Source of the DNA: Bombyx mori
Taxonomy: Eukaryota; Arthropoda; Insecta; Lepidoptera; Bombycidae
DNA length: 64,000 nucleotides
Direction of reading: 5' to 3'
Assembly: GCF_030269925.1 (NCBI RefSeq)
Contig: NC_085130.1
Location: forward strand, 6,150,501 to 6,214,500
Each line of letters begins with the position of its first letter. Position 1 is the stretch's first letter. The translations under genes and the position numbers were made by a program. The notes beneath the pieces were generated by a model. That model saw only the letters and a program-made list of their open reading frames with translations. It was not told where the DNA came from and searched no databases. Shown here piece after piece: positions 8,749 through 19,911 of this stretch.

Positions 8749-8883
8749 TTCGCATATGCCTTCTCGAGTAGAGCACTCCAGAACTCGTTCGCCTCGGCCG
8801 AGTGGAGGAACACCAGTTTCCCTCGGTACGTTGGGAGACGGTCGTCGATGACCACGTCCACCCAGCGCCCGTACTGCCAGAAA
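8749..8883 (-). CDS. calpain exon 5 (PC1)
   Basis: Acceptor TTTCAG at 8884, donor GTGAGC at 8748. It reads [17 protein letters not shown] then [18 protein letters not shown] and [10 protein letters not shown]. The [10 protein letters not shown] and [13 protein letters not shown] blocks are hallmark calpain core motifs; the acidic residues here include ligands of the first core calcium site of the family. Confidence 0.95.
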
Positions 8884-9405
8884 CTGAAAGGAGAAAATTT
8901 TGATTTTAATACATTCACTTGTGCTTTTTGTGTTAACACATTCACTGCCATGTAGGTCAGCGGTGCCTTACGCGGCGCACTGAAGTAATTATGTCGGCTG
9001 AAAGAGGTCGACCGAAGAAGACATGGATGGAGTGTGTGAATGACGACACGAGAGAGAGACAAGAGTGAATGTTGTGATGACGGCTGATAGAAGAGAATGG
9101 AATAGAAAAATTCGCTGTGCCGACCCCACCTAGTGCGATAAGGTGGAGAAAAAAGAGAAAATCGTTTCAGGACTTCATTTCGTTAGTGCGCAATCTAACG
9201 CAAACAACAAACCTACGCCGCAAATCGTTGACCTTGTTTTGACCTAAAGGTCTTAGTTACCAGGTCATAAAATCCCTTAAAAAAAAGATGACCTCGTTCT
9301 TCATTTTAATTATGTAAATTTCGTGACTTGTAAAGTACTAGCAGTATCGTTTTTACTACAAACCGGTCAGTTTTTTATTTCTACGAAATTATTTTAAACA
9401 ATTAC

Positions 9406-9474
9406 CGGAAATGGAAGACGCCCGCATAATCTTCATCGAAACTCTGATCATCAGGTACAACTTGGAAGAATAAC
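9406..9474 (-). CDS. calpain exon 4 (short, PC1)
   Basis: A 69-base exon between TTACAG at 9475 and donor GTAATT at 9405. It completes the Lys codon and reads [15 protein letters not shown] then YAGVFHFR, the conserved PC1 segment after the Cys helix. Both phases fit the neighbours. Confidence 0.95.
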
Positions 9475-9589
9475 CTGTAATTGAAAAAAAAAAAAACAAT
9501 TGAGTCTATACATATCATTTATATAATATGTAATTGAAAAAAAAAAAAAATACAGTCTATACATATAATTTGCATCAGTCATTACTTTG

Positions 9590-9969
9590 CGTCGTCGTGG
9601 CCTAAAAGATAAGACGCCAGGTACATTCGTATCGAGCGATACGACTGGACAAAAGTTCGAATCCCGCCGGCAGGTACCAGTTTTTTAAATGAAATATGTA
9701 CTTGACATATCTTCACAAACGGCTTCCGCGCTGACGGAATAAATAAATTTACAGGTGGTAGGATGTCTTGTGAGTTCGCACGGGTAAGTACCGCCATCCT
9801 GTTTATTTCTGCCGTGAAGCAGTAATGCGTTTCGGTTGTATGTGTGGGGAGCCCTTATACTGTAAGCCCGAGACTTAGAACTCACATTTCAAGGCGGGTG
9901 GCGGTATTTATCTTGTTGATGTCTATGGGCGCCGGTAATCGCTTGATACCACGTGGGCCGTGAGCTAGA
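9590..9969 (+). repeat. Bm1 SINE, near full length
   Basis: Head TCGTCGTGGCCTAAAAGATA, box B GTTCGAATCCC; the tail is cut at GTGGGCCGTGAGCTAG. Confidence 0.8.
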
Positions 9970-10340
9970 GATGGCGTTGTCCATTGACTGGATTGATTGC
10001 ACACCCCGAGTGCGACGCTAGACCGTGTCCCTTTCATTAAAGTAATGTTTATGATATAAAAAAAAAAAAAATTTTTTTGATTTATATCAATTACCCCCCC
10101 CCCTCTCCCGTATTTGTTGGTCAATAATAAAAATAATAATTAATAGCGTAAACTCTAGAAATTGTTATTATTGTTATGACATAATGCAATTAATATTGTT
10201 GGGCGGACTATTTTTGTCATTACGCATTTTCCTTGTGGTAAATGTTTTCAATGTCAATATTGTCCCGTTTAAATTCAAAATTTAGTTTCATTTTATGTTA
10301 TATATATATCTATGTATGTAGGTACGTATATATGTACTAA

Positions 10341-10502
10341 AGCTGCTTTCAGACTACGCTATACTATAGTGCCATATAGTATAGCAGCCTATACTTAGCC
10401 AATAATATATAGTACAGTACAGTGTGAACGTGTCCATAACTATGTTGTAATATGAGCGATATACTATATGCTAATATATTATAGCGTAGTGTGAAAGTAG
10501 CT
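10341..10502. mobile_element. 162-bp MITE with TAA duplication
   Basis: Ends AGCTGCTTTCAGACTACGCT and AGCGTAGTGTGAAAGTAGCT are imperfect inverted repeats; TAA flanks both sides. The interior is rich in TATAGTA motifs. Another PIF/Harbinger-like MITE family. Confidence 0.75.
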
Positions 10503-10667
10503 TAAGGCGAAGGCGTTGAAATTAGACCACGCGGTCTCCTGACTCCGACCAGTTTGCTCGGGTGAACATCATAGATATGCAAAGAAAAACCTCTATTACC
10601 TATTTAAAACACTTTAGTTTGTAAAAAGTTTCTTTTTTCATTGTTATTTTGGGTTACTCAGTGAAGT

Positions 10668-10950
10668 CTGTCATTCAATAAAAAGAGAGTTCAGTTTTAT
10701 AAATAGTTTATTAATAAATACTGTATACTGTTTAATTTTTAATATTAATTTTAAAAGAAATTAAGGGCTTAAGTGTTGTTTTTTAATGATATGGGGTACT
10801 ACAGAATGAATAAATAATAAAATACTTGATTGCGTTATCTGTTATATAATAAGAAAACAATATTTAAACCCCTTAATCTCTTTTAAAATTAATATTTTAA
10901 ACAGTATTAATATATTATAAAAGTCTGAACTTTCTTTTTACTGAATGACA
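10668..10950. repeat. large imperfect inverted repeat (arms about 80-100 bp)
   Basis: Left arm about 10669-10767 (TGTCATTCAATAAAAAGAGA ... TTTTAAAAGAAATTAAGGGC), right arm about 10869-10950 its inverse (CCCCTTAATCTCTTTTAAAA ... CTTTTTACTGAATGACA), with about a 100-nt loop. No clear target duplication. Confidence 0.75.
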
Positions 10951-11904
10951 CTGAAAAAAATCCTTTTCAAAAACTAAACGGTTTTAAATAATAAAAGTTT
11001 TTTCTCCTACCTACGCCGAAAGTCCGGTTTTCCTCCCGCTGTACAGGGAGGAAACTCTAACTTTTCCTGGTTACTGACAAGTGCGCATGCGCGTTAGTGT
11101 CTACGTCTGCTTTCACGCACCTAAAATTCTCCGCCATTGTTGTGCTCGGGTAATTTGCAATATTGTGTTTAGTGTAAAAGTGAAATAAACAAAAGGCAAT
11201 AAAATTTAATAGTGAAGTATTAAACAAAGATGAGTTCATCAGACAGTTCTCATTCAATTAGAAGTAGTTCATTTAAAAATTAAAAAAACACTTGTTGTTT
11301 TTTTTTATGAGTCCACCCCCCGCCAGGACTACGCCCCTGGAACCCGGCTCAGTACTCCACGGGTGCTAAGTTTTTTACAATGTCGAACTTTCGGCCTGGT
11401 AGGAGAAAAATATTATGTGGACCGCGGGAAAAAAGTAGGACATCTCATCCCGCAAACACGCCGTGTGAGAGAATTTTACACGCGGGAGGAAATGTCCAAC
11501 TTTTCTCCCTTAGTGCACAATGTACTATTCTTTACATACAGTGTACATTACATAATAAAAAACAATTGCACATTTTTCTTAGGAAAATAACGAACTTCCT
11601 TATTTTTTCGATAGCTACGTTGGAACTTTAGTGTTTTCAGTATACAAAATTAAATTGGTACCAGTATTTCTCGTCAGCATTTATTTAAAGATAAATGTTA
11701 AAGAAAAATATATATATTTTAAATTGGTCTACAATAAATATAGCTCTCTCTACACTATAATTATGTAACTGGCTTTCCAGTATTTGGGTGCTCCTGATAT
11801 TACGGGGCCTTACATGTAAAGTTACAGGCAAAATTGGTTTTATCATAATTAAAACTATTTTTATGTTTTCGTTTCGCGTTTATATTATTTAAAATTAGTA
11901 TTAG
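10951..11904. other. intron stretch without recognised gene
   Basis: Contains a GC-richer part (10985-11480) with a minimal ATG frame at 11230 (MSSSDSSHSIRSSSFKN, stop) that I do not trust; the rest is AT-rich. No known repeat recognised. Confidence 0.4.
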
Positions 11905-12322
11905 CAGTCAAGCGAGAGCCACCATTGTGATCACAATCATCGATAAAAGCCGTAAACTTTTTAACGATGTGCATTTGGAAGCAACATACAAAACTGTTTC
12001 TATCCAGAAATACATGAAGTCAGCGTCGGAACGGTACTTCGATAAGGCTACACTCGACGAACTCGACAAAGAGTTCGCCGTGCAACCTAACCCATGAATC
12101 AGCTCGCTGAGTTTCTCGCCGGATCTTCTCAGCGGGTCGCGATTCCGATCCGGTAGTAGATTCATTCGCGAAGCAGCTACTTTTGAGCTGTTAGGTCTCC
12201 TTCGGAGGCGCTCGGGTAGCTGTTAGCAAATCCCACCCCTCCTGGCTGAGCCTTTGCTCGCCCACCTGTCCTGGTGAAACTGGAAAGGCCTCCGGGCCAC
12301 CAGTAATTCTTCAATCATAAAA
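11905..12322 (+). repeat. retrotransposon 3'-end repeat (family M), copy 1
   Basis: GAACTCGACAAAGAGTTCGC (ELDKEF-like), then TCTCAGCGGGTCGCGATTCC ... GGGCCACCAGTAATTCTTCA and A10. A non-LTR 3' end by its form; lies 59 bp from calpain exon 3's donor. Confidence 0.6.
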
Positions 12323-12380
12323 AAAAAAACTGTTGTATGCGAATAATTTACAGTTTTATTTTACACAATTAAGGGCTTAC

Positions 12381-12499
12381 TTGCGATGAAGTGTCAAGTT
12401 GGCAACGGCAGCCAACAGCCAACAATCGCCCAACTCTCCTTGTTGGACGTCGAAGCGACTGTAGCCTTCGACGAAAAGTTGAGGGTTGTCGCTGATTTC
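12381..12499 (-). CDS. calpain exon 3, active-site cysteine
   Basis: Acceptor GATTTTAG ends at 12500 and donor GTAAGC starts at 12380. It reads [18 protein letters not shown] then [18 protein letters not shown] and ends after two bases of a Lys codon. The Cys of GDCWLL is the nucleophile (residue about 180 of isoform 1a), and the Gln six residues before it is the usual oxyanion-hole Gln. Both key residues are intact, so the enzyme should be catalytically competent. Confidence 0.96.
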
Positions 12500-12860
12500 C
12501 TAAAATCAACATATAATTTTTATACACATGTACAGTATTTATATATTATTTATTTATTTATAACTTCATATACTACAATAGTATAAAGGCGGACTTAATG
12601 CCATAGACATTCTCTAACAGTCTACCTTAGGGTAGTGCAGAGATGAATCTTGGTAGGTGTAGTGTGAAGGTGATATTACTTAAACATATTATGTGTATAA
12701 ACATATAACATACATAATATTTATAGTTACAAATACTCGTACTTAAATAAATACATATACATAAATATATAGATATACATATCATAAATATATTCATATA
12801 AAAACATATATAAACAAATATTATCAATTAGATGACTCTGCTAACTCTCTGAGAAACAGT

Positions 12861-13297
12861 TAATTATATTAATACGTGAAGCAAAAACTTTGTAACCCTT
12901 TTTACGAAAATAGCGCGTATGGACGAGTATGAAATTCTCACACTTATAAAGAATATAGAGAAGGAGTGCAGAAGGCTAATAGTTTTTTTTTAATTATGCG
13001 TAAAAATATATTAAATCAATAAAAGAAACATGACACACACTACCATGTATTTGACACACACACACATATGTATACTCTATGTTTATTGTCAAACTTTTGT
13101 TGCTTAAAGTCTGTGGTCAAATTGAGAATAGGTTAAAATTGTTTATCTTTAATATTATTTGTCTATAGTGTAGTCTTTGCCAAATCTGCGATTATAGAAG
13201 TAAAATCTTTGACAATAGAACCATAATAATGTTGAAACTTATATTTTTAATTACTTAATTAAAGTCGAATTTCGACTACATACTAGGGGACCACTAG
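12861..13297 (+). mobile_element. Helitron family B copy
   Basis: AATACGTGAAGCAAAAACTT ... palindrome AGTCGAATTTCGACT ... GGGACCACTAG then T. Confidence 0.7.
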
Positions 13298-13437
13298 TTA
13301 CTGGAATTAGCTAATGTATTTAAATTTTCTTTACATTTCGAGTCAAAGATATAATTAAAACTAATTTTACGGTTTTTTTTTCTGTTCGCACAATTTTCAA
13401 TAGTGGCTTTAGTTAACTATGCACCCGGGAAGCCTAC

Positions 13438-13545
13438 AGGGAGGTGTGTGGCGGCATTTACGTTGTAGATGTCTATGGGCTCCGGTAACCACTTAACACC
13501 AGGTGGGCCGTGAACTCGTCCACCAATCTAAGCAATAAAAAAAAC
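13438..13545 (+). repeat. Bm1 SINE, tail fragment
   Basis: AGGGAGGTGTGTGGCGGCAT ... CACCAATCTAAGCAATAAAA. Confidence 0.75.
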
Positions 13546-14165
13546 ACGCTTTTCCATATTCACGGAACTCATACCCCGCGCACTTTTACTGTATTATCAT
13601 GAAACCCCAAAAACACCTGCAGTGGGACAGTTTAGAATTTCGTTGACAATTACAATTAAGGTGAGATATAGATTAACATATTTGTCACCGTCAAACTTAT
13701 CTATGGCCTTTTGAATCTAGATACTCGGTCACAGCCCGCATGTGCTTAACGTTTTACAGTACACGGCGATAAATATTGCACATCGATCATTAGAAAGAGA
13801 CAATCGGCTAATTTCGGCTCCGTAGAGCTTTATCTCTGTCGCACACTACGTATGTAGCGTTCGTCTTGTATGTTACGGCAGTGAAGGATTTATCCTGTTG
13901 GGGAGGCCAATTTTTTTTTCTTTTTTTCTTAAGTGATGAAGTATTCGTGACTTTTGGCCTTTCGCCAGCAAAATATTAACGGTTTTATTTCTGAAATAAT
14001 GGCTTGGCTGTATGAATGACATTACTGATCTCTACAGGGTATGATGACCACTAACAATAAGATCTAGTGATCTACATTAACAATAAGATCTAGTAAGGGC
14101 GCCAGTCATTGACGATAGTAAGTTGTAACGTATTGGAATTGCGTATAACAAATATACATATATAT

Positions 14166-14337
14166 CGAGGGGTGAAAGACTTTTTGGTTTAAGCGAAATT
14201 TCGGTTAATACGCGACATTTATCTTTGTAAATAAAGAACCGTTTTAATTGGTATTAGCGTCAACGATTTGATGTTTTTAATTGAACATCAATTATATTTA
14301 CCCCATTCAAATAGCCGAAGAAGTTTTCAGTGTCATG
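14166..14337 (+). repeat. partial copy of the GAGGGGTGAAAG MITE
   Basis: CGAGGGGTGAAAGACTTTTT then GGTTTAAGCGAAATTTCG, matching the left 170 bp of the element at 29273. The right terminus is missing. The inverted end also shows as a fragment near 6520-6560. Confidence 0.6.
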
Positions 14338-14376
14338 ATATTGTTTCCAAAACTTAAACTTCAAATGACTCTTCTG

Positions 14377-14534
14377 AAGCAGTAATGCGTTTCGGTTTGA
14401 AGGGTTATACTGAGACCTTAGAACTTATATCTCAAGGTATGTGGCGCATTTACGTTGTAGATGTCTATGGGCTCCAGTAACCACTTAACACCAGGTGGGC
14501 TGAGGAGCTCGTTCCCCAACTAAGCAATAAGAAA
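14377..14534 (+). repeat. Bm1 SINE, 3' part
   Basis: GAAGCAGTAATGCGTTTCGG ... CAACTAAGCAATAAGAAAAA; antisense to calpain just past exon 2. Confidence 0.75.
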
Positions 14535-14603
14535 AAACACAATCACCAGTAATGGAGTTGCGCTTTCAGTGCGCTGATTTGTATATAGGTTTATCTAACT
14601 CAC

Positions 14604-14780
14604 CCCAGGTCTGAGCCAAGTGATGGGCCTGTCCAGGCTCTCCTTGTAGTAGAGGCTGCGGTCCACGGCCGGAAACTCGGGGTCTTCGAAGAGTCTACCT
14701 TCAGCTAGGCACCGCGATCTTATGTCTTTGAAGTCCTGATACGTAGCCGGACCGAATGATGACGGGCGGGTTTCGCCTAG
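14604..14780 (-). CDS. calpain exon 2, start of protease core
   Basis: 59 codons, phase 0 to 0, between TTTGCAG at 14781 and donor GTGAGT at 14603. It reads LGETRPSSFGPATYQDF...LFEDPEFPAVDRSLYY...PITWLRPG. The LFEDPxFPA and ITWLRP signatures mark the start of the CysPc domain (PC1). It is the first exon shared by both predicted isoforms. An antisense Bm1 fragment lies 70 bp downstream in the intron. Confidence 0.95.
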
Positions 14781-14842
14781 CTGCAAATGGAAATTAGAAT
14801 TGAAAAGGTGTGCAAACGAGACAAAGTTATTTTTATACGAAA

Positions 14843-15060
14843 CTAGCCGTACTCGCCCGCTTCGCTGGGCATTTAAAATTAACATTATTATTTATTTTCA
14901 TTAATATTACGGAGTCCAACACTCATATAAATATTAGCCTATCCATTAAGTACATGTATTTTCTACATGGATACCAAGTTTCAAGTCAATCGGATGCATG
15001 GTTCAGTAGTTATAACGGAACATCCGTAAAAACCACTGTAGATTTATATATTAGTATAGA
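14843..15060 (-). mobile_element. short Helitron copy
   Basis: Minus strand TCTATACTAATATATAAATC ... GCGGGCGAGTACGGCTAG. Lies 63 bp upstream of calpain exon 2. Confidence 0.6.
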
Positions 15061-15639
15061 AGTTGGATGTGAGCGTTACAATTGAAGAACGAACGAAACG
15101 AAAAGTCAAAATAAATGAACTCAAAGTTCGTGAAATAGGCCACGCTCAATTAAAAAAATACAAAATAGTAATTAGTGTTCGTTCAATGATCGTAATTCCA
15201 CCATTTAGATTACAATATTTTCGCTTTGGTTTTGTTAGAGGAAAAAGTTTCAATTGTTGTTTAAAATAAAACCTCTAAACCTTTTGAATAAAATAATAAA
15301 AAGAAAATTTATTGAAAAAAATCCCAAGCGAAATAGTAGTAGGTAATTTTTTTCCTTCTATTTATTAATTTTTATTTGCATTTATTAATGGTATTAAGCC
15401 TATTTATATATTTGTGTAGTTGATTTTTTCAATCACCAATTAGTAGCGTACCATTTTTTATAAATTAATATTTTAAGATGAAAAAAATACATCCGTGCCG
15501 CTAACAATGCCGGCCAATAGGAAGTCAATGGCTAATTAAACTGCAACAACTGCGGTAAGCGACTCGGTTTCAATGATAACATTATCAATAATTACATTTA
15601 AAAATAAAATAATATATTAACTATATAACTATTAATATA

Positions 15640-16248
15640 CAGTCAAAACCGTTTACTGCGACATCGTTTAGAACAACATGCCGGTTATAATAACCTAGAA
15701 CAAAGGTCCCGGCTGAATTCTATATGCCCGCCTTATTAAAAATATTGCTTTATACGACATTGCTAATAACGACATACCTCATAAAACGACCACATTTAAC
15801 TAATATTTCGGAGAATTACATCTGTTAGAACGACCGGCTAAGCTGTATTGTAAACAATTTGAATAGGTATCCACATTTGTCTTCAATGACTATTAAAATC
15901 AGGAAAGAAAACAATAGGATCTAGTTTAGTATAGGGTCTTTTCTAATTCTTAGAAACAAAACACGTGCATGCAGTAGAGTCAAAGCCCGCTTCTTCATAT
16001 CTCTTCAGTTAGTTTGTTACTTATCTATACACAAGACGCACCAAAACTTTGTGGAGTTATTCGTGAAACTTTCAAAATGTCGCAATGAAAAATGTACATA
16101 GTTGAATAAATATATTTTTCCAATAATTCCCTATCGATCTGTTTGTACTTGCACGATACACATTAAACATCACCGGTTGTTACGACTATCGGTTTTTACG
16201 ACTGAATATGAGCAGTCCCTTCGATGTCGTTATAACAGATTTTGACTG
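15640..16248. mobile_element. 609-bp non-autonomous pogo/Tigger-like element
   Basis: Ends CAGTCAAAACCGTTTACTGC and ...TAACAGATTTTGACTG, with TA on both sides. The interior has GACATCGTT and CGATGTCGTT blocks at matching distances from each end. No open frame of note. Confidence 0.7.
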
Positions 16249-16512
16249 TAATAATATATTAATTTTCTTCCTTTTGGAGGAATTGCTGTGATTGCGTTAT
16301 CTTATTTAGGTCACTATATAACGAACGTCGAAAATCGAAAGTCCAAGCAATAAAAAAAGGGTCTATAAATATCAGAATTAAAATCGTATATGATTCACAA
16401 TTGACGAATTATCCACGTGAACAAAACTTTTTTTTTTCAATTTAAGGGCTGACAGATGTTGTTGCATACTTTTTTGTAATGAAACGCGTACTTCACACAT
16501 ATTCGCGAATGA

Positions 16513-16622
16513 CAGATGTCGTCCTGGCCCAAAGGATAAGACTAACCGTATTGCGCGATGAGACCGTGTCGGGGTTCAAATCTCGCAAGCAGGTACAAAT
16601 TTTTATAATAAAATAGGTACTT
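16513..16622 (+). repeat. Bm1 head fragment, diverged
   Basis: ATGTCGTCCTGGCCCAAAGG ... GGGGTTCAAATCTCGCAAGC. Confidence 0.6.
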
Positions 16623-16694
16623 AACATCCATATGTTTCACGATTCAACTCCCGCACTGTGTAAAACAAAAATCAAACCCGCAAAAATCGGAATA

Positions 16695-17371
16695 CAGTCA
16701 AACCTGGATATTAATAAGCAAGAGTTCAAGGTAGTGAAATCTCATTCTCGCTTATAGAGGTTTCTCACTAACCCGAGTTTCTCGGTAATGCACCCTCTGA
16801 ATTTCATTTTGCGATTATCCGGATTCAAACGCATTCAGTATTTTAAGTTTGTCACTTAATGACAGTACTTTAATTTTCCGTTTTGACATAATTCAGAACA
16901 GAACTTTCCTTCGCAATTGATTGACGATAAACTGAGTAAGTCCGACAAACAGGACAGTACACAGGGACACGTGTCCATTCGAAAAGAATGCGTTAAAATA
17001 ACAACGTTATTTAGTTCCACCAAATAGAATAGGTTAGGAATAGGAGAAAACAATACAAAAACAATGTTAAAAAGTTCCATGAAAGTTAAGAATGGGTCAT
17101 AAAACAGCAGATGTTAAATTTGTAATTTGTTTTGTAATTTGTTCCTCCTAAATATAATATAATGAATAAAGCTCGACTGTCGCTTATAGAGGTATAGATA
17201 AGTAGCAGTCTCACTTGCGGAGGTCCATGAGGGAAAAACGACTCTCTCTTACAGAGGTTTCTGTTTCTCACTAATAGAGGTTTTAGGAGCTTAAAATGAC
17301 GGGTCCTGGCTGTTACTCTCATTTATAGAGTTTTCTCACTTATCCAGTTCTCACTTACCCAGGTTTGACTG
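16695..17371. mobile_element. 677-bp non-autonomous pogo/Tigger-like element
   Basis: Ends CAGTCAAACCTGGATA and TACCCAGGTTTGACTG with flanking TA. The motif CTTATAGAGGTTTCTCACT recurs in variant form near 16752, 17193, 17250 and 17320, as repeated binding-site-like subunits. Confidence 0.75.
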
Positions 17372-17416
17372 TATACGTATTTACTATGCAATTGAGATGC
17401 GTATGCGTAAAGACTA

Positions 17417-17550
17417 TACACAGACCAAAGTTTCAAGGTTGGTAGCGGAATTCACGTCGTGATATATGTATATATGGGCTCGGTAACAATTTAACATCAG
17501 CCTGGTGGGCCCTAAGCTAGTTTACTCGTCTAAGCGATAAAATAAAAAAA
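17417..17550 (+). repeat. Bm1 tail, degenerate
   Basis: TTTCAAGGTTGGTAGCGGAA ... TACTCGTCTAAGCGATAAAA. Confidence 0.6.
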
Positions 17551-18044
17551 ATATAATATGCGATCCCTTTCCGGGAAGGAAGAGCATATGAAAAATCCTT
17601 GACGCGATAGCAACAACAGTAACGGAATAATGGTAATTTTACTAATGTTTTTTTTAACAGTTCTAACTAAATTTTTTAAAACTACCTTTAATAAAAACCC
17701 AAAATTTATTAATTATACTTTGCTATTTATCATTATGAACAATGTAATTAACATACATAGCGGCTTTTTTGTTGGGAAGCGGTGCAGCGGTGGTAGGACT
17801 TAGCGAAGTATTAACCCTTGCTAGGGCTAGTGTTAGCAAGTTTTCTCAAGTTAAGCCCCGTGCTATAACCTCCTACCAGTCAGCGCCTAGTTGGAATAGA
17901 CTTAGGCTACCAAAGATTAGGTAGGAATAAGTTTGGATTGCACTAGAATATTCAACGGATTTATCGCACAGTTGGTCTGATACGATCATCATCAAAACCC
18001 CGCATTTATCGTCACTGACATACGATCGAGCATTCCACACGGAA

Positions 18045-18118
18045 CAACGGCATTGCTTGATGAGCGACGCTAACCACTCGCCATCAGATGGGCTGTCTGC
18101 TTACAGTGGCATTAAAAA
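18045..18118 (+). repeat. LINE tail fragment, degenerate
   Basis: GGCATTGCTTGATGAGCGAC then GCTAACCACTCGCCATCAGA. Confidence 0.5.
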
Positions 18119-18419
18119 GAATAGAAATAAGTATATTTTTTTTAACTAAACGTGAATTATATTCTAGGAAACTGAGGATTAAGTGCTACCTTGTTTTCGG
18201 TTTGGAGCCTACATCGGATATTTGACAATTTTTTTATATATATAAATCTTTTCTATCATTCCTTAATTTATAACAAGATAGGTAAACAATTTGGTTGCCA
18301 TAGCGGAAGATGTTTTACGTCCACAAGGTGGGTAGGTATTGATAACTAAAATGTAATTTTTTTTGGGTCGAATCTCCAACAAGTTGCAAGAGCCGATTGG
18401 CACCAAAATACCTTATCAA

Positions 18420-18556
18420 CCCTGCTTCCAAGTCTCTAGAACTTGATTGAAGTCCATTCATGATCTCAGCGTCATCAGGTTTGAGCCACGTGAGCTCACC
18501 TACTAGTTAAGGTTACGCTGAAATAGCCTCTCAAGGCAAGCTCAGGTTAGCCTCTC
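18420..18556 (-). repeat. family C fragment
   Basis: GAGCTCACCTACTAGTTAAG then GTTACGCTGAAATAGCCTCT; it lies between the 203-residue ORF stop and its presumed 3' side. Confidence 0.45.
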
Positions 18557-18558
18557 AG

Positions 18559-18584
18559 CTAACCTAACCTAACCTAACCTAACC
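18559..18584 (+). repeat. (CCTAA)n / (TTAGG)n array, about 5 units
   Basis: Five tandem CTAAC units, the insect telomeric repeat TTAGG on the minus strand. The stop codon and last three sense codons of the 203-residue ORF fall inside it. A two-unit TTAGG run also occurs near 4447. Confidence 0.8.
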
Positions 18585-19185
18585 ATAATAAAATAATTAT
18601 AAAACTGCAAACCCAAAATAGACGTTCACCGGAGCGCATTTTCATCTGACTTCCTTTGTAATAGGGAGGCAGCTTCAATTGATAATCTTTGTGCTGAACG
18701 ACAATAGACGATTTTTTCGGTGGAGGAACATCTCTTTCTTGCGTCAGCGTCACTTTAGGCGAATCGAATGGTCTTTTTAATGCCTTGGCATTGCTTGGGA
18801 CGTGACAATGTTCAGTGATCGTCATTTTTTTGATACCAATTACAGCATCTTCCGCTCCCGCTTTCGTATCGACTAGTTTCGTTGACTTCCAAAACTTATG
18901 GCTCTTGCGTTTCGGTTCATCGGGCGTGTTGTGATCGGCAACTTTGGGTCTACGAAAACCGTCGAGCAGTTTCGTGAAGAACCCAGACATTGCCCGATTG
19001 TGTTTCTTAGAGGACTTCTTTTCGGGTTTCGGGTTTTCACTTTGCATTTCAGTCTCGGATTTCAGGAGTTTGTTAGTTACGTTTCTCGGCGTCGATGCGT
19101 TGTTCTCAAGCGAATGCGTTCTTAGATATTGCACATCGGTCTTTTCTAGTTTCACGAAATCAACTTCGGCTATTTCGTTAGACAT
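18574..19185 (-). CDS. uncharacterised 203-residue basic protein with hydrophobic C-terminal tail
   Basis: An open frame starting at ATG in fair context (GCAAAGATG). I do not recognise a family. It begins MSNEIAEVDFVKLEKTD. Residues about 45-115 are strongly basic (KPEKKSSKKHNR, DGFRRPKVAD, DEPKRKSHKFWKS) with a short amphipathic SGFFTKLLDGF. The last 15 residues (about 189-203, FWVCSFIIILLWLG) are hydrophobic and end at the stop, as in tail-anchored membrane proteins. The last four codons lie inside a TTAGG-type array. The ORF sits in the long calpain intron on the same strand. It is unlikely to be a calpain first exon: its best donor (GTGAAC at 18629) leaves phase 1, but the next acceptor needs phase 0. 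It could be a nested gene, a retrogene or a piece of an unrecognised element. Confidence 0.5.
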   Translation of the reverse strand: MSNEIAEVDFVKLEKTDVQYLRTHSLENNASTPRNVTNKLLKSETEMQSENPKPEKKSSKKHNRAMSGFFTKLLDGFRRPKVADHNTPDEPKRKSHKFWKSTKLVDTKAGAEDAVIGIKKMTITEHCHVPSNAKALKRPFDSPKVTLTQERDVPPPKKSSIVVQHKDYQLKLPPYYKGSQMKMRSGERLFWVCSFIIILLWLG

Positions 19186-19314
19186 CTTTGCTGCTAGTTA
19201 TATTCTTTGATTGTACACACAGACACTATTATTAATGATACTGATTGTTAGCACGATTCTCGCATACATAATATGTATTTATGTGAAAATCATATATTAT
19301 GTATATATAGATAT

Positions 19315-19553
19315 TTATTGTTGTTTAGATGGGTGAATGCTTTCACGGCCCACCTGGTGTTAAGTGATTATGGGGATCATAGACATCATCTATCTACAAC
19401 GTAAATGCCACCACTTGAGACGTGACGTTTTAAGGTCTCACTTTTTACAGTACCTCGCCCTTCGAACCTAAACGCATTACTACTTCGCAGCAGAAATAGA
19501 TAGTGTTGTGGAATCTATCCGTGCGGGCTCAAAAGACGGCCTACCATTTCATG
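19315..19553 (-). repeat. Bm1 SINE body
   Basis: TTATTGTTGTTTAGATGGGT ... AAAAGACGGCCTACCA. Confidence 0.7.
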
Positions 19554-19714
19554 AATTCTGAATATTACAGTTATAAGCATGTTCAAAGACATTCTATCTT
19601 TAATAGTGAGTATGATAGAAACAGATAAAACAATTCGTTATATTCATTAAGATCCAATAATGTTAGCATTTAAGTTGAGAATTCCGTCGGTGATATTGTA
19701 TAGCGCAAGTGCTT

Positions 19715-19911
19715 TCTAAAGATTTTTTCTGTCACGGTATTTCCCGAACGCTACGACATGACCTTCTTCAAACGAGGCTTGCGGAGAGTACTCAATGGTA
19801 GGCGGCGACTTGGCTGCGCCCTGGCATTGTTGATGTCCATGTGTTACGGTAACCACTTACCATCAGACGGGCCGAGTGCTCGTCGGCCTACAGAGGCTAC
19901 AAAAAGAATAT
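19715..19911 (+). repeat. LINE 3' end fragment
   Basis: TTTCCCGAACGCTACGACAT (FPERYD) followed by the UTR to GGCTACAAAAAGAA. Confidence 0.65.

Noticed and set aside
14810..15269. Plus-strand ORFs near calpain exon 2
   Set aside because: They run through a Helitron and AT-rich sequence with no recognisable protein.
18620..19185. The 203-residue ORF as a third calpain first exon
   Set aside because: The only good donor near its end (GTGAAC at 18629) leaves phase 1, but the next calpain acceptor at 14780 is phase 0.
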